Shown in pieces: positions 31,639-43,621 of a DNA stretch of 64,000 nucleotides. Position 1 is the stretch's first letter, and each line of letters starts with the position of its first letter. The stretch is from the NCBI GenBank assembly GCA_025267735.1, contig CM046311.1:28563399-28627398 (forward strand). The letters run 5' to 3'. Below the pieces are notes generated by a model. The model was given only the letters and a program-made list of their open reading frames with translations, searched no databases and was not told the DNA's origin. Source of the stretch: Mactra quadrangularis. Its lineage: Eukaryota > Mollusca > Bivalvia > Venerida > Mactridae. The position numbers were made by a program, and so were the translations under genes.

Positions 31639-34151
31639 GCATAACCTCCATGAACTGTAGGGTGACGTTCTAGAGGTGTGAAAAATATATTCCACAACAG
31701 ATACATTGTATCTATGAGATGCCGTTGTCGTAGTTGCCAACGGAGGTCTTCCTTATTATTACATACTTGTTCTGAATGTCTACACTTTGTGACTTTTTAC
31801 ATGAATTCCTATGTTGAAGACACTCGTATAAAATCACAATTATTGAGAATATGATTATATGATTTTGTCTGGAGTATACCTGATAAATTTTCCATCAATA
31901 AATATTGCTTTAATTAATCATTTTTAATTTCAGTTATTTGAAACTAAGATATAATGATATGACTGATTAGAAATTTTGGAGAGTGTATGTAGATTTAAAA
32001 CTATAGATTTCATAATTACACCTATTGAAAAGCTGTTTCATGTAAGTGAATGACAGGATTTTATATAGTCCCTGGTGAATGTTAGAATGGCCAGGAATCT
32101 ATATGTCTCCATGGATTGACAGAAGACCAATACATGTATGTTGCTTCCTTTTTGTTAAGTCATTTACTTAGTCATTAAATGTCTCTAGCACTTGTTGTTC
32201 AAAAGCTGTTGGAAAAAATTGTTGACCATTTCCATTTAGGACCCTAGACAGAATTTATTTTGCCACCAGTTAGGTCAAGGACCCAATAAAATATAACTTA
32301 TAGGGTCTATAATATAGTCAGGTAGATAAGGTCTTGAATCTGTTTCTAATCCTAGAGGACGTCTGTACGAAGATATAACCTGGAAATCTTTTTTAGTTAG
32401 TCCCACTCGCTAGAATTTGAATTGTCGGTTTGTGAAATCATCATTTGACATAAGTGTTATGAAAGGTCCGCTGTTTTTTTTCGGATGCGTCTAATTTCCA
32501 TAGTTTTGCGAGTTTTATCCGGTTATAGAGTTAAAAATGACCGACGGTATTTCGAATGTATTTAGTGGTGTTTTATCATAAAAATGTTTTGCATACGAAA
32601 CGAATATGCGGCACTGTAGTAATGTTAATCTAACAAGAAACCAGTGATAAATATCAATTGTTGTCTGCATAAATATTGCTAGAATATTGTGACAAAAGAT
32701 AAATACGTCACGTTCATTGTTTGAATTCAAACTGGCGTAAATGGTAACGTCGTATTGAGTTCGCAATGGGGGCGAACACTACTGAGTTTAAGTCTATCAA
32801 ACAAAAAGTTTCTTAATTTCAACGTCATTGGCTTTTTCTGACAAAATGCCCACTTAGCAAGCTTGTAAATTAAAAATAGAGCTGTTAAAGATCACATAAT
32901 CACATTTATAAGTACATTGTATATAATTTTAGGTTATTGTATGCAACAGGCTTTGATGATTTTCATGCATCTCAATAAAATTTCTACTCAATAATATTTT
33001 TATTACAAGCTTGCAAATCATCAGTAGAGATGTTCAACGTCATGAAAACAACACATAATAAGCTCATCAATCATGTTTATCCTAAGAAACTTAAACATCC
33101 AAATTGTTGATTTTTCCAAGGATCCTATATTAGAAGGATATGTAACGCCCTATCGTTCAACCAGATTTTATCGATTTTCACTGTCGTTTCAGTTTCGTCT
33201 GCTAATTTATCGTAAAGTGTATTAATTGGGGAAAAGAGCAGGTTTTTTTTAAATCCAAAGTGGCGGTAATCGGCGAAAGGTTCAATTAATTGCGCGATCG
33301 CGATTGTAAGTTGTCTTTTTTTTTGGAATTCTTCTCGCTCAATTACGACTAATTTTAAATGTAACAAATTTTCAATAGTAATTGATCTTTTTGAGTACCG
33401 TGAACTCGTCAGTTCCGAGTTATCGACAATTCCGGGTCACTTTCAATACAATAGTAAACAAATGATTCCTTAATAATGCAATATTTTGATTATATGATAG
33501 TTAAGTAGTTTTGTACACTAATTACTTCGCTACTGTAACAAAAACTTTGCATGTTAAAATTTCTCTACCGAAAGTCATAGTCATGAAACACTGAACAGCG
33601 TCTTTTCCAACCAAGGCAAAAGTACGTGAACGTTTCGTCCATGCGTTCGAAAAAAACCCAGTGATTTATATCCACAAGTCGCATAAAATAAGTCCTTATT
33701 GTACATTGCTTTGTTGGATATTTGTCGGTGAACACGATTCAACTCATAGATTTGTTTCATCTAATAACTGTTTGACAATTATGCAGACAAAGTAAGCACG
33801 TGACAATTTCGGGTCAAAACCTAACCCCTTTTATGTAGAATCATATATTTCAATTAAAAAGTAATTTTTGTCATTTAAAATTGATTTTTACACATGATTC
33901 TATCCCATATATAAGACATTTGTCCATTAATATTGATTTCTAACCCTGTTGAGACCACTCCGGATTAAAGAGACAAGCATCTGTAACGTGACCCGGAATT
34001 GGCAAGTGCGACCCTTAACTTTCGAGTTTGCAACACGCATTTTTGAAAATTGTAGCAAATTATAAGCAAATTATAAGCAAATAAACACAATTAATTTAGT
34101 TAAACATGGTAATGTGGAAGTATTTGCATGTATATTAATGCAGGTTTGATT
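31639..34151. other. No gene recognised; one dispersed-repeat fragment
   Basis: Short AT-rich frames only. The segment 32955-33110 (CAAGCTTGCAAATCATCAGT, GAGATGTTCAACGTCATG, TTTATCCTAAGA) is a diverged relative of the tandem pair at 40375-40715. Confidence 0.4.
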
Positions 34152-34620
34152 CTTGTCTGGTTCCCAGTCGTACTTTGGTAGGTAAAGGTACGTCAGGCAA
34201 ACCATGATCATGTCCACGCCTATGTAATCAATTAGATATTGGGTAATTATGTTTTCAAATGAGCATTTCTCACTACACAGACTTAAATCAAGGGGTCATT
34301 GTATTAGAATTACAGTTAGTACCCTTTTCAGTTGTTTGGTTTCATTTTTACTAAATAAAGTATCCGAAATTCTAACGAGACTAAGCCACGTCCGAATTGT
34401 GTTCAAGTGGGTCTGGTTTGTGTTAATTGTTCGATTAATATACGTGTAATCAGAAAAATCGAAATCGAATGTCCTAAATAGTATCAAACTCTCCTAAAGT
34501 AAATGTCGTCAGCAAATGTTCATGCAAAATCAAGAAAACGTAATAACTGAGGAGGCCACCATATTTACGGCTTGCCTGACCCGATAATGATAGTAGTAAG
34601 GGGCAAGTAATACAGACTAC
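34152..34620. repeat. Dispersed repeat D, copy 2
   Basis: Same order of landmarks as 28645-29130: GTCTGGTTCCCAGTCGTACT, AAAGGTACGTCAGGCAAACC, CCGAAATTCTAACGAGACT, GTCAGCAAATGTTCATGC, TTGCCTGACCCGATAATGAT and GGGGCAAGTAATA. Direct orientation relative to copy 1. The opposed open frames at 34249-34487 are incidental. Confidence 0.7.
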
Positions 34621-35274
34621 TAGTCATTATCCTTTAGAACACAATGAACCGATCGCTTTTTGGTTATCAAAATAGCGCATTGAAACACCTTTAATTGAGG
34701 ATACAACATTAACTGGGTCTATGACTAAGTTCAATAGTTCTAAAATCAATGTAAAAATCAGCCAGGAAATGGGGTGTTTTAAAGTTGCGTTTTAGGTTTA
34801 ATCATGCATATGCAAGGAAAAGGTTTATTGGATACCATTTTTTAATGTATTTTTTCCACATTAGTACAAACGAAATGCTGTTCAAACGCGATTTGAATGT
34901 GAACACTGCTGAATAAAAATGCCCGTAAAGGACTTCAATCCATGAAATTGTTGTTTTTAGCCGAAAACGACCATATTTGAAGATGAAACTGATTATCAAA
35001 GCTAGCTAATTTCGAATTATTAAGTTACCAAATCCATTCATACATCACAGATCTATCGACAAATCCAACTTTAAAGCATATTTAGTGACCATTTCACTCA
35101 TATACTGCGCTAGAGTGCAGCCTACATTTTCAATTGGTCGCCATTTCACACATGTGTCGTGCTTGGGTCGATAATTAATGTCTTAGAATAAACATGAAAT
35201 TTACCAAAATTGGTCAATTTAGTCATAAACGACCAACTTATTTATGACTGTTGGACATAATTTTCTTAATGAGT
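34621..35274. other. No gene recognised
   Basis: AT-rich sequence up to the insertion site of the second 4910-bp element. Confidence 0.3.
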
Positions 35275-35321
35275 ACATATCAAGGCGGTGAACGTTCTCC
35301 AGTGTATCAAAACAAGAAAAA

Positions 35322-35841
35322 ATGGCGCCAAACCAAAAAAGGTAAGTTTTTCTTTAATATCTTCTTTAAATGGCTTCCTCTGATAAAAACTTATGTACCA
35401 GAACACGCTACTCACTTTCCGGAACACGACGGTACGTGGTTTATTGTATATAGTCCAATAGTTTTGAAAATATGCGGAACCTAGGATTCGAGTTGATGAA
35501 ATTCTCCCAACTATTCATTATGATAGACTGGAGTTTTTTAATTTAATTTTCAATTTTCTTTCTAAATTCATGGTTTTGGATGATTATTGTTAAAGCTATA
35601 GTTGTATTTTTGTATACAAAATCTGTCTTATAGCTGCCAGCATCAAACAGGAAGTTTTAAACACAAAACTTACTTTTATTTAAAAATGATAGACTGGAGA
35701 TGCAAAAAATGATGGATAGACTGGAGACACAATTTTGTACAACAACTAATAATTATGGTTTCTTGTTTCAGACAAGCACAGAGGTTATCCAGCAAGTTTG
35801 CAAATAGTATAAATCTGGCGTCGGAGATGTGCATCAAGTAG
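35322..35841 (+). other. Putative spliced transposon ORF start inside a terminal repeat
   Basis: ATG GCG CCA AAC CAA AAA AG at 35322-35341 is followed by the donor GTAAGT. A long pyrimidine-rich acceptor, TTTCTTGTTTCAG, ends at 35771. Joining them keeps an open frame (MAPNQKR, then QAQRLSSKFANS and onward) to a stop at 35839-35841, 29 codons in all. The intron (430 nt) fills the rest of the terminal repeat. The opposite end has the matching ATG and donor (minus, ATG at 40150) but dies after splicing. The 5' part of a transposon gene in each terminal repeat would be unusual; the short product implies a truncated or decayed gene. Confidence 0.4.
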
Positions 35842-36449
35842 TACAGTTTTCTGCTTAGCCTCGAATAAGAATAATGGGAAAATGACTCAACATGCTGCAG
35901 ATTCTTTACTATCTTCTTCTTGACACCGTCGCATATTTTACATTATCAACACGTGGAATTGCCACTGAGAAGCTAATGTACTTCCAAATATTGTGGGCCA
36001 ACTAGTCTTATAGTGTACTTATTTTACGTGTATTTACTGTTCAGCTCACTGAACACAAATCATTTCACTATAAACCATTTGCATTCAATAACAAAATAAT
36101 ATGGTCATGTTCTAGACATTGATTAAAACACTTGGTCTCTAATTCAAATACATGTATATGAAAAAAATCTATTTACGCTATAGTAGTGTTTATATATTGG
36201 GGTCCCACGTTATAAATATTTTTAGATCAAGGTGTAAACTATTACGGCTCAAATTAAAAAAAATATAATCCACATATGTACATGTAATATAAAAAACTCT
36301 TAGAATAATTATTTTAAAAATATTTTGTTAGATGAATAAAATGTAAAAACAAAACCTGTCTTTTTTATAATTATGAACAAGTATCAAATGTGAAAACCAA
36401 ATTAAAGTCAGATTTTACCCGGATGGATTGAATCAGGGATTCTATATAA

Positions 36450-36912
36450 CAGGGATTTGTAACGAAGTGCTTTTTTCAATTTTCTCGGTCGTCACTGTCT
36501 ATAACTGACTGAAGCTGGCTGTACAAACTATTTCAGAGCTAAAAAATTTGATTCATGTTTTTGTACATGTCTTCCATGCAACTTGTGAATGTTTCTGAAG
36601 TTTTTGACAAAAAATTGTAACAATAATGACCGAAATTATGACTTTAGGTATGTAAAAAGGGGCTATAAATGGCAGATCGGCGGGAAAATGCATTATTTTG
36701 TGAAACAGTCTGTGAGCGTTATTATCTCAAAATAATCTAGAAACACATTTTTTCTAACATTCATGTCACTTTGAATGGTACTGGTACAAAATTTCATGTG
36801 AATATCTTTATTTTAACTTGTTATACTTGTTTTCCGTATTGGCCGAAATAATAGCGACGACAGTGAAATTTGATGAAAATCAATTACATTTACTTATCGT
36901 TACAAATCCCTG
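36450..36912. repeat. Nested hAT-like MITE in copy 2
   Basis: Mirror image of 16022-16484, with the same CAGGGATTTGTAACGA termini and the same flanks (CTATATAA and TTATATAA). Presence at the same internal position in both 4910-bp elements dates its insertion before their spread. Confidence 0.85.
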
Positions 36913-36973
36913 TTATATAAAAGCCCTGATTGAATAGAGAACTAACTTATATTCCCATGGAAGAAATTCAAAG

Positions 36974-37254
36974 TGAATCAATTCAAGCATGTTCTCTTTT
37001 TAAGGGCGACATGGAGGAAAATAGATATTGTTTTCGAATGCCATATTAAAAGTATCAAAATCCGAGTCAGTATTACATATAGTAATTCTACATCTGTCAT
37101 ATTGTCTTCAACAGAATCGGTACTAGAATTGATATTGTTCAAATCATCCCCTGCTTCACCTTGATCAGTTACCGAATTGTCAGATTTTTCTGCTTTATCA
37201 AATCTGAACGATGGCGGTGATTCAAATAGGGTTTTCTGTCGTTTACACGCAGTT
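36974..37254 (-). pseudogene. Decayed acidic ORF within copy 2
   Basis: Reverse-complement counterpart of 15680-15960, with the same FRFDKAEKSDNS and STDSVEDNMTDVELL segments and the same frame break. The break being shared means the gene was already dead before the two copies separated. Confidence 0.4.
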
Positions 37255-37616
37255 GATAGTAGATAGACTTTATAAGATTTCTTTCAAGTATTTATCAGTT
37301 GAGTGCTTATCGAGCTTCCAAAAACTGCACTAAGTCGATTTTTCTTTCTCAAAGTATATTTTCAGCTGAAGCGGCTATTTGATGTTCTTGTCTTGCTCAT
37401 ATCCTGAAATAATTGAACGTAGAAAATAACACTTTTTATATACTAATCACAGAATAGAGAAGGATAGGAAAACTTGGGTATGCAAAAAAAATCAACACAG
37501 TGTTGATGGTAATCCATAAAAGTCGGAAGGAATGAAAATGTTATTAAAAGATAAATGATACTTTATTCCAACGCATTTACCATCAATGTCGAGGTTCAGT
37601 TATTTTCCTTCATTAG

Positions 37617-37858
37617 TTAACACCCCGGTTACACAAAGGGTTCGAATCCCACCCGGGGAGGTTATACCCTTCCATGAAAATTTGACAACAATGTCGATTT
37701 TCTTCCATTGATTAGATAATATGGAGAAGTTTCCGGCCTTGTGGAAGGGTAAGTGAGTACTGGTTATAGACAATGGTCCAGGAAAGCTAGGTTAGGTGCG
37801 CTGGACGCCGTGAAATGACCTAAATTGTGTTGATACGGCGTTAACTCCAAAATAAATA
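37617..37858 (+). repeat. tRNA-derived SINE, family B, inside copy 2
   Basis: Plus orientation: GGGTTCGAATCCCACCCGGG (B-box region), TATACCCTTCCATGAAAATT, GGCCTTGTGGAAGGGTAAGT, GGTCCAGGAAAGCTAGGTTA, GGTGCGCTGGACG and GTGTTGATACGGCGTTAAC. Mirror of 15075-15312. Confidence 0.8.
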
Positions 37859-37863
37859 AATAA

Positions 37864-39330
37864 GTTGGTCCTCGATCGGCAAAATATGTCTTTTAACTAA
37901 TCGGTTGGCATCGGTAACTGCATTTCAGAATTTTTGCGTAACCAGGTATCGCCGATTGTTTATTTTTTTCCATCTTATCAGATTCATATATCGGTGATAT
38001 TGGTCATGAACAACTTGCCAATCGTTAATTCGTTTGAATTTTTACCGATATTTTTTTTTTAAACATTTTGAAATCCCATCAGTAAGTTTTTAACCATGAA
38101 ACTCGCTTTTACCAAAGCTTGTGGTGAGTGATTATTCTTTGGCTAATCAGAGACGTAGAACTTTGATAGATCGGCGTTCGTCGGTTCCATTCTCTCTGGA
38201 AAAAAAACGAACAACCGATCTATCCCTGATCCAAATGTGTAATCGGGCCGTAAAGATCGTTTGTTGTTTTTCATCGTTAATAGCGGAACCAACGAACAAC
38301 GATTAAGCATTGACATCTCCAATTAGAGACCGACACATCACTTATCACATGCTTATGAAAAAAGATGAGTTTGGTCGGCGAAAAGAAAACGGGATGTTAA
38401 AAATGTTTAAAATTCAGGATCGTTGAAAATTTCAAACGAATTACCGATTGACAAGCTGTCTATGATCGATTTCACAAATATGCCTCTGATAAGCTACCGA
38501 AGTACAAATATAAATCACCGATAGGAAATGAGGGTTAGTTTTCACCGATGAAACTCGTCTTTTCCCAATAGCATGCGATAAGTGATAAATCGGCGGCAAG
38601 TAGGAGACGTCGTTGAAAGATCCATGTTCTTTGGTTCCGTTCTTTACTGGAAAAACGAAAAACCGATCTTTCCCCGATCCCCATGTGTAATCGGACCCTA
38701 AGGGCCCAGTTACACATAGTTACCGGTGAAAGATCGAGTTTTGTTTTTCCCCGTTAATAGAGGAACCGAAGAACACCGATTTAGTACCGACGTCTCCGAT
38801 TAGCGGTCGATATATTTCTAACACATTTTATAGGGAAAAGACGAGTTTCATTGGTGAAAAAACGATTGGGATGTTTTGGGATTAAAATTCTCGATCGTAG
38901 AAACATTCAAATTATTGACAAGCTGTATATGATCGATATCACCGATATGCCTCTGATAAGCTATCGTTGTACAAATATGAATCACCGCTAGGAAAAGACA
39001 GTAAGTTTTCACCAATGAGACTCATCTTTCCCCTATAGCTTGTGATAAGTGATAAATCGGCAGTTAATCGGATATGTCGGTGCTAAATCGGTGTTCGTCG
39101 GTTCCGTTCTAAACATGGAAAAAAACGAACAACCGATATATCACCGATCTCCATCGCCGATACCCGGTTACTCGCAGAGTCTGAAATGCAGTTACCGATA
39201 ACATCCGATCAGATTAGAGAAATTATAAACCGATTGAGGACCGATTTAAGTTCGACCATGTGTGTAACTGGGGTGCGCTGGATGCCGTAAAATGACCTAA
39301 AATTGTGTTGACACGTCGTTAAACCCAGTG
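37864..39330. repeat. Inverted ATCGGT motif cluster and SINE fragment in copy 2
   Basis: Mirror of 13605-15068, with the same alternating units (GATCGG, TTATCACTTATCACATGC, GGTTCCGTTC), closed by the SINE B fragment GTGCGCTGGATGCCGTAAAA at 39270-39330. Confidence 0.7.
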
Positions 39331-40374
39331 GAAAAAACCGGGGAATAGTTACATAAAATTCTTTTATTCTCAACTGTCAAAGCAGGAACAATTTCACGGT
39401 GAATGAATTACACAAATTTTATTTTCAATACTGCCTACCTCTGAAATGAATGGTCTCATTTATGTTTACCAAAACACGTTTTTGTACGCCGTATAATAAA
39501 TTGTAGACATTAAACGCACACACACTCTTACCCATGCTATTGACGCTGGATTGACCAGCACAATAGCTTATATATGCATTGTATAAAATAGTTTGTGTGA
39601 AACTATAACTCATGTAAAACAATCTTACTTTTCACAATTTCCTTTTTTATTTTAATAACAAATGACCTAATAAGTCTTCCAAAACATCTTTCTACGGATG
39701 CTGAAACAAGAAAACGTAATTATCAGATGTTGTACAAAATTGGGTCTCCAGTCTATCCATCTTTTTTTTGTAACTCCAGTCTATCATTTTGAAATAAAAT
39801 TAAGTTTTGTGTTCAAAGCATTCTGATAGATGCTGGCAGCAATAATACATATTTAGTATACAAAAATACAACTACTGCTAAAAAATAATTATATAAAGAC
39901 TTGTATTTTAGGAGAAAATTGAAAACTTAAAGGAAAATCTCCAGTCTATCTTCTGAATAGTTGGGAGAATATCGTCGATTCGAATCCTAGGTTCCGCATA
40001 ACTTCAAAACTATTTGACTTTATACAATAAATCACACATCGATGTGTTCCAGAAAGTGAGTAGCGTGTTCTGGTAGATACTTTTTTATCAGAGGAAGTCA
40101 TTTAAAGAAGATATTAAAGAAAAACCTACCTTTTTTGGTATGGCGGCCATTTTTCTTGTTTTGATACACTGGAGAACGTTCACCGCCTTGACATATAACA
40201 TCTTTCGATGGATGAGTTTAAAGTGGATATTCGTGGAAAGACATAGCTCCCCTTTTCGTGAAAATGGTGAACGAGACGGAATAACGCTCTCGCTTCGTCT
40301 CGCAACGACCGTGAACTTCCGTGAGTTTCCTTCCGTTACGAATCCTTCTAATATAGGATCCTTGATTTTTCATA

Positions 40375-40720
40375 TATTTCGATATAATCTCTATTCTATG
40401 GCCGCAGCAAAATTATATTTGTATTGTATCAAGAACTTAAAAGCTTGCTTACCATCTGTAGAGATGTTAAAGATCACGGAAACAACATTTATAAGCGTAC
40501 GAATAATGTTAATCGTAAGATAATTAGGCTTCCAAATTGTTAATATTTTTATATGTATCACGATATAATCTCTACTCTATGGCCGCAGAAAGTTTACATT
40601 TGTATTTTAATCCGAACTTTGGAAGCTTGCAAATCATTAATAGCTATGTTCAATTTCATAGAAAACAACATGAATAAGCATATAGTATGTGTTTATCCTA
40701 AGATAATTAGGCATCTAATC
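40375..40720. repeat. About 181-bp tandem dimer
   Basis: Two neighbouring units begin CGATATAATCTCTATTCTAT / CGATATAATCTCTACTCTAT with GGCCGCAG, and end in TCCTAAGATAATTAGGC-like sequence, spaced about 181 bp. A diverged third relative is at 32955-33110. The open frame crossing this junction from the end of the 4910-bp element is fortuitous. Confidence 0.7.
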
Positions 40721-40734
40721 TAATCCGTCGATTC

Positions 40735-41800
40735 GTCCACTATTATTTTCGTGCCCAAAAAAGCTTGGGTCGAAATGGTTTGGGGACGAAGATGTAAACA
40801 AAGATTCGTCCCCTAAAATTTTCGTACCCAAAAAAATTGGGTTGAAATAATTTCGGGACGACTGGAGATGGAAACAAAGTTCGTCCCCTAATACTTTCAT
40901 ACCAAAGAAAAACTTGGGTCGAAATAGTGGGGGACGAATCCTAGTATTTTCGTACCCAATAAACCTAAATCGAAATTGTTTGGGGACGAATGAAGATGTA
41001 AACAAAGATTCGTCCCCTAATAGTTTCGTACCAAAGATTAACATGGGTCGATATGGTTTGGGGTCGAATAGGAAGATTCGTCCCCTAATATTTTGGTACC
41101 GAATAAAATTCGTCCCCTAATATTTTGGTACCGAATAAACCTGGGTCGATATTGTTTGGGGACGAATGAAGATGTACACAAAGATTCGTCCCCTAACACT
41201 TTAGTACCAAAGAAGAACTTTGGTCGAAATGGTTTCGGGACGAATGAAATTGTAAACAATGATTCGTCTCCTAATACTTTCGTACCAAAAAAAACTTTGG
41301 TCAAAATGGTAAACAAAGATTCGTCCCCAAATATTTTCGTTACCGGAAAGTTGGATTCTAATTGGCTCAGGGACGAATAATGTTAATGAAGATTTGTCCC
41401 AAAATATTTTTGTAACCGGAGTCGGGTTCGTAATTACCTTGCGACGAATTACAATTTAAGACAGATTCGTCCCAAATATTTTCGTTACTTAAATTACGTT
41501 TCAAATATTTACGTAACCACAATTTTTTGGTTTCGAATTTGTTGGGGTACGAATACATTATACACTAGGATAAATTTTTGCCCCTAATATTTTCGTAACC
41601 AGGAAAAATTTGGGTTCGAAATTCTTCAAGGACGCATCAAATGTAAACAAGGATATGCCTCCAAATATTTATGTAGCCACAAATATGGGTTCGAAATAGT
41701 TAGGGGACGAATCAAATAGTACACAAATATGTCCCTAATTTTTCGTAACACGTAAATTAATATGTACGAAATAGCTCGGGGACGAATCCTTTATAATTAA
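40735..41800. repeat. Minisatellite, about 75-bp unit with ATTCGTCCCCTAA core
   Basis: At least a dozen degenerate units, each holding ATTCGTCCCCTAATATTTTC, GTACCAAA, TTGGGTCGAAATGG and TTTGGGGACGAAT-GAAGATG. Unit length varies by deletion, from about 35 to 80 bp. The core ATTCGTCCCC and its inverse GGGGACGAAT alternate within each unit, so every unit can fold. Open frames on both strands with repeated LGDESLFTSSFVPK-type peptides are translations of this repeat, not genes. Units decay towards the right end. Confidence 0.9.
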
Positions 41801-41828
41801 TAAAACAAAAACACATTTTTTTAATTTA

Positions 41829-42325
41829 CTTGGGCAACAAACATCTCAAAGACAAACAGTCCGAGACGACTTGTTCAATACCAACAGACTAAATCTTATT
41901 AAGTACATGAAACTGGACAGCAAGCATCTCAAGTACAAACAGTCTGAGACGACTTTTTTAATTTCAACAAGACACGCGTAAATGGACAACAAACATCTCA
42001 AGGACAAAAAGTCCGAGACGACTTGTTTAATTTCAGCAGGACACGCGTAAATGGACAACAAACATTCCTTGTAAATGGACAACAAACATCTCAAGGACAA
42101 AAAGTCCGAGACGACTAACAAGTCGTCTCGGACTTTTTGTCCTTGAGATGTTTGTAATGTTTAATTTCAGCAGGACAAGCGTAAATGGACAACGAACATC
42201 TCAGGGACAAATAGTCCGAGACGACTTGTTTAATTTCAGCAGGACACGCGTAAATGGACAACAAACATCTTAAGGACAAAAAGTCCCAGACGACTTGTTT
42301 AATTTCAGCAGGGCAAGCTTATATG
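41829..42325. repeat. Minisatellite, about 68-bp unit with CAAGGACAAAAAGTCCGAGA core
   Basis: Six or more units: AAATGGACAACAAACATCTC, AAGGACAAAAAGTCCGAGAC, GACTTGTTTAATTTCAGCAG, GACACGCGT. Each core is itself partly self-complementary (GGAC-AAAAA-GTCC). One unit is in inverse orientation, producing the hairpin at 42083-42154. The 91-codon minus frame here is repeat-derived. Confidence 0.9.
42083..42154. repeat. Perfect 34-bp hairpin with 4-nt loop
   Basis: Bases 42083-42116 are exactly complementary to 42121-42154, separated by AACA. It marks a head-to-head junction between two units of the 68-bp array, and would extrude easily or block polymerases. Confidence 0.95.
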
Positions 42326-42477
42326 AACAACATTCTTCTACTGCAGAGATCAATAGTTTTACATTCACCAGCTTGATATGCCTGATGTTTCCATACTTCT
42401 GGTCATAACAATCTGAAATAAAACTATATTTTTAAGCACGGATTTCAGTATCAAAACTTTAAACACACTTTCTCTCA

Positions 42478-42859
42478 ATCTGATTAAATGATTAAAACCT
42501 GATCTAAAATTTTCGGCTGGCATACTCGCTAATTTTGATGTCCTTTTTCAAACGAAGGTCACGTTCAGGCGACCTTTTCTCATCATAATATTCATGACGA
42601 AATTGTTATGATACGTAACTTGTTTACATCGTCTACGTCACGCAATTTGAAATGAGCCGCCCAATCGCATACTGTGAATAATACCGCTGTTAAAATAGCA
42701 TGCAAAACTTGGTCTAAAAATAGAAATTACGAAATCAAAATGTGATTAATAGTGTTTTCGTCTAGATGAAAGCTACGCATTGATTGGTTGAAACAAAGTT
42801 CATCTCGACGTGACCTTCCACAGAGAAAGTAGAGATCCTGTACGACAACGCTCGACAGG
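42478..42859. repeat. MITE family F, copy 2
   Basis: Same order of landmarks as 8008-8410 (GATCTAAAATTTTCGGCTGG, ACGTTCAGGCGACCTTTTCT, CGCAATTTGAAATGAGCCG, GTAGAGATCCTGTACGACAA), with modest divergence. The right end is slightly truncated. Confidence 0.8.
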
Positions 42860-42949
42860 AATTCTGAAATTACTAAGTCAACAGAAGGGCTAGTCTCAAA
42901 ATTTCAAATAAGTTAAGTACAGTATTGGAAATGAAACTTAAAATTACAA

Positions 42950-43405
42950 TTTTTTATTGAATGTATGCAAAATCAGCAGTAACATCAGCAGTACAACAGT
43001 AAATCTTTACTGCTAAAATTTCATGCATCTTAAATTATTTCTTCTAATTTTCCCTCGGTTAAATGTAGATATGTTCTTCATTTTTTATGTATAACATTGA
43101 AGACAGGTGATGTTGACGGTAAAATTCAGAACAGTACCTAAAATTTACATTCTGATTACATTGTTTCTAAGAATTTGATTGATATGATAATATGTATTTA
43201 ATATTTCAACTTGACTATCATCATCACCGTCATAACCATCACCATTATGACTGAAAGTACGAGCAATACAACCACCATTTTTTAGACTTTTACTGCTGTA
43301 CTGCTAAAACTTTTAGCAAAAAATTTTTTTACTGCTGAACTACAAACTTTCTGGCAGTAAACTTACTGAAGTTACTGCTATACTGCTGACTTCACATACT
43401 TTTCT
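42950..43405. repeat. TACTGCTG-rich low-complexity region
   Basis: CAGCAGTA and TACTGCTG words recur in both orientations (42975-43015 and 43285-43390) around a CATCACCGTCATAACCATCA tract. A related short stretch is at 52885-52925. Non-coding. Confidence 0.55.
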
Positions 43406-43621
43406 ACTATTCACCTTGATTACACATGAAAAGTTAATTATATTGATTGTAGAAACATTATTTTAAGTGCATTTTGTAAGGTAGGTGATAAAATGAAAAC
43501 AATTTTAATAAATGCATCACATTTATAAGAATCAGCAACTGAAATAACTAAGTATCCCAAACTATGATCAATATAATGCTTTTTTATGAACAAAGTTCTT
43601 TTTTTACTTTTGTAGACTTAA

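Larger units (their letters stand above)
35281..40190. mobile_element. 4910-bp DNA transposon, copy 2, inverted relative to copy 1
   Basis: Identical in length to copy 1 and its reverse complement throughout, with only isolated substitutions seen (for example LSPIQM versus LSLIQM in a shared open frame). The flanking duplication is ACATAT (35275-35280 and 40191-40196), unlike the GTGAT of copy 1, so the two copies moved independently and are not one segmental inverted duplication. Both contain the same nested hAT MITE, SINE B segments, inverted-motif cluster and decayed ORF. With a 17.6-kb spacer, the pair forms a very large inverted repeat that could pair or recombine. Confidence 0.9.

Noticed and set aside
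31432..31740. 102-codon minus-strand ORF
   Set aside because: It lies antisense to the recognisable Tc1-type transposase block on the plus strand.
12744..40190. Assembly artefact creating the inverted pair
   Set aside because: The copies have different, well-formed target duplications and unrelated flanks, and a few substitutions distinguish them.
40140..40523. 127-codon plus-strand ORF
   Set aside because: It crosses from the terminal repeat of the 4910-bp element into unrelated flanking repeats, so it is a chance fusion.
40715..41380. Repeat-protein genes on both strands (LGDESLF- and FVPK-type repeats)
   Set aside because: Both strands are open because of the 75-bp minisatellite, units vary by non-multiples of three, and there is no start context or splice structure.
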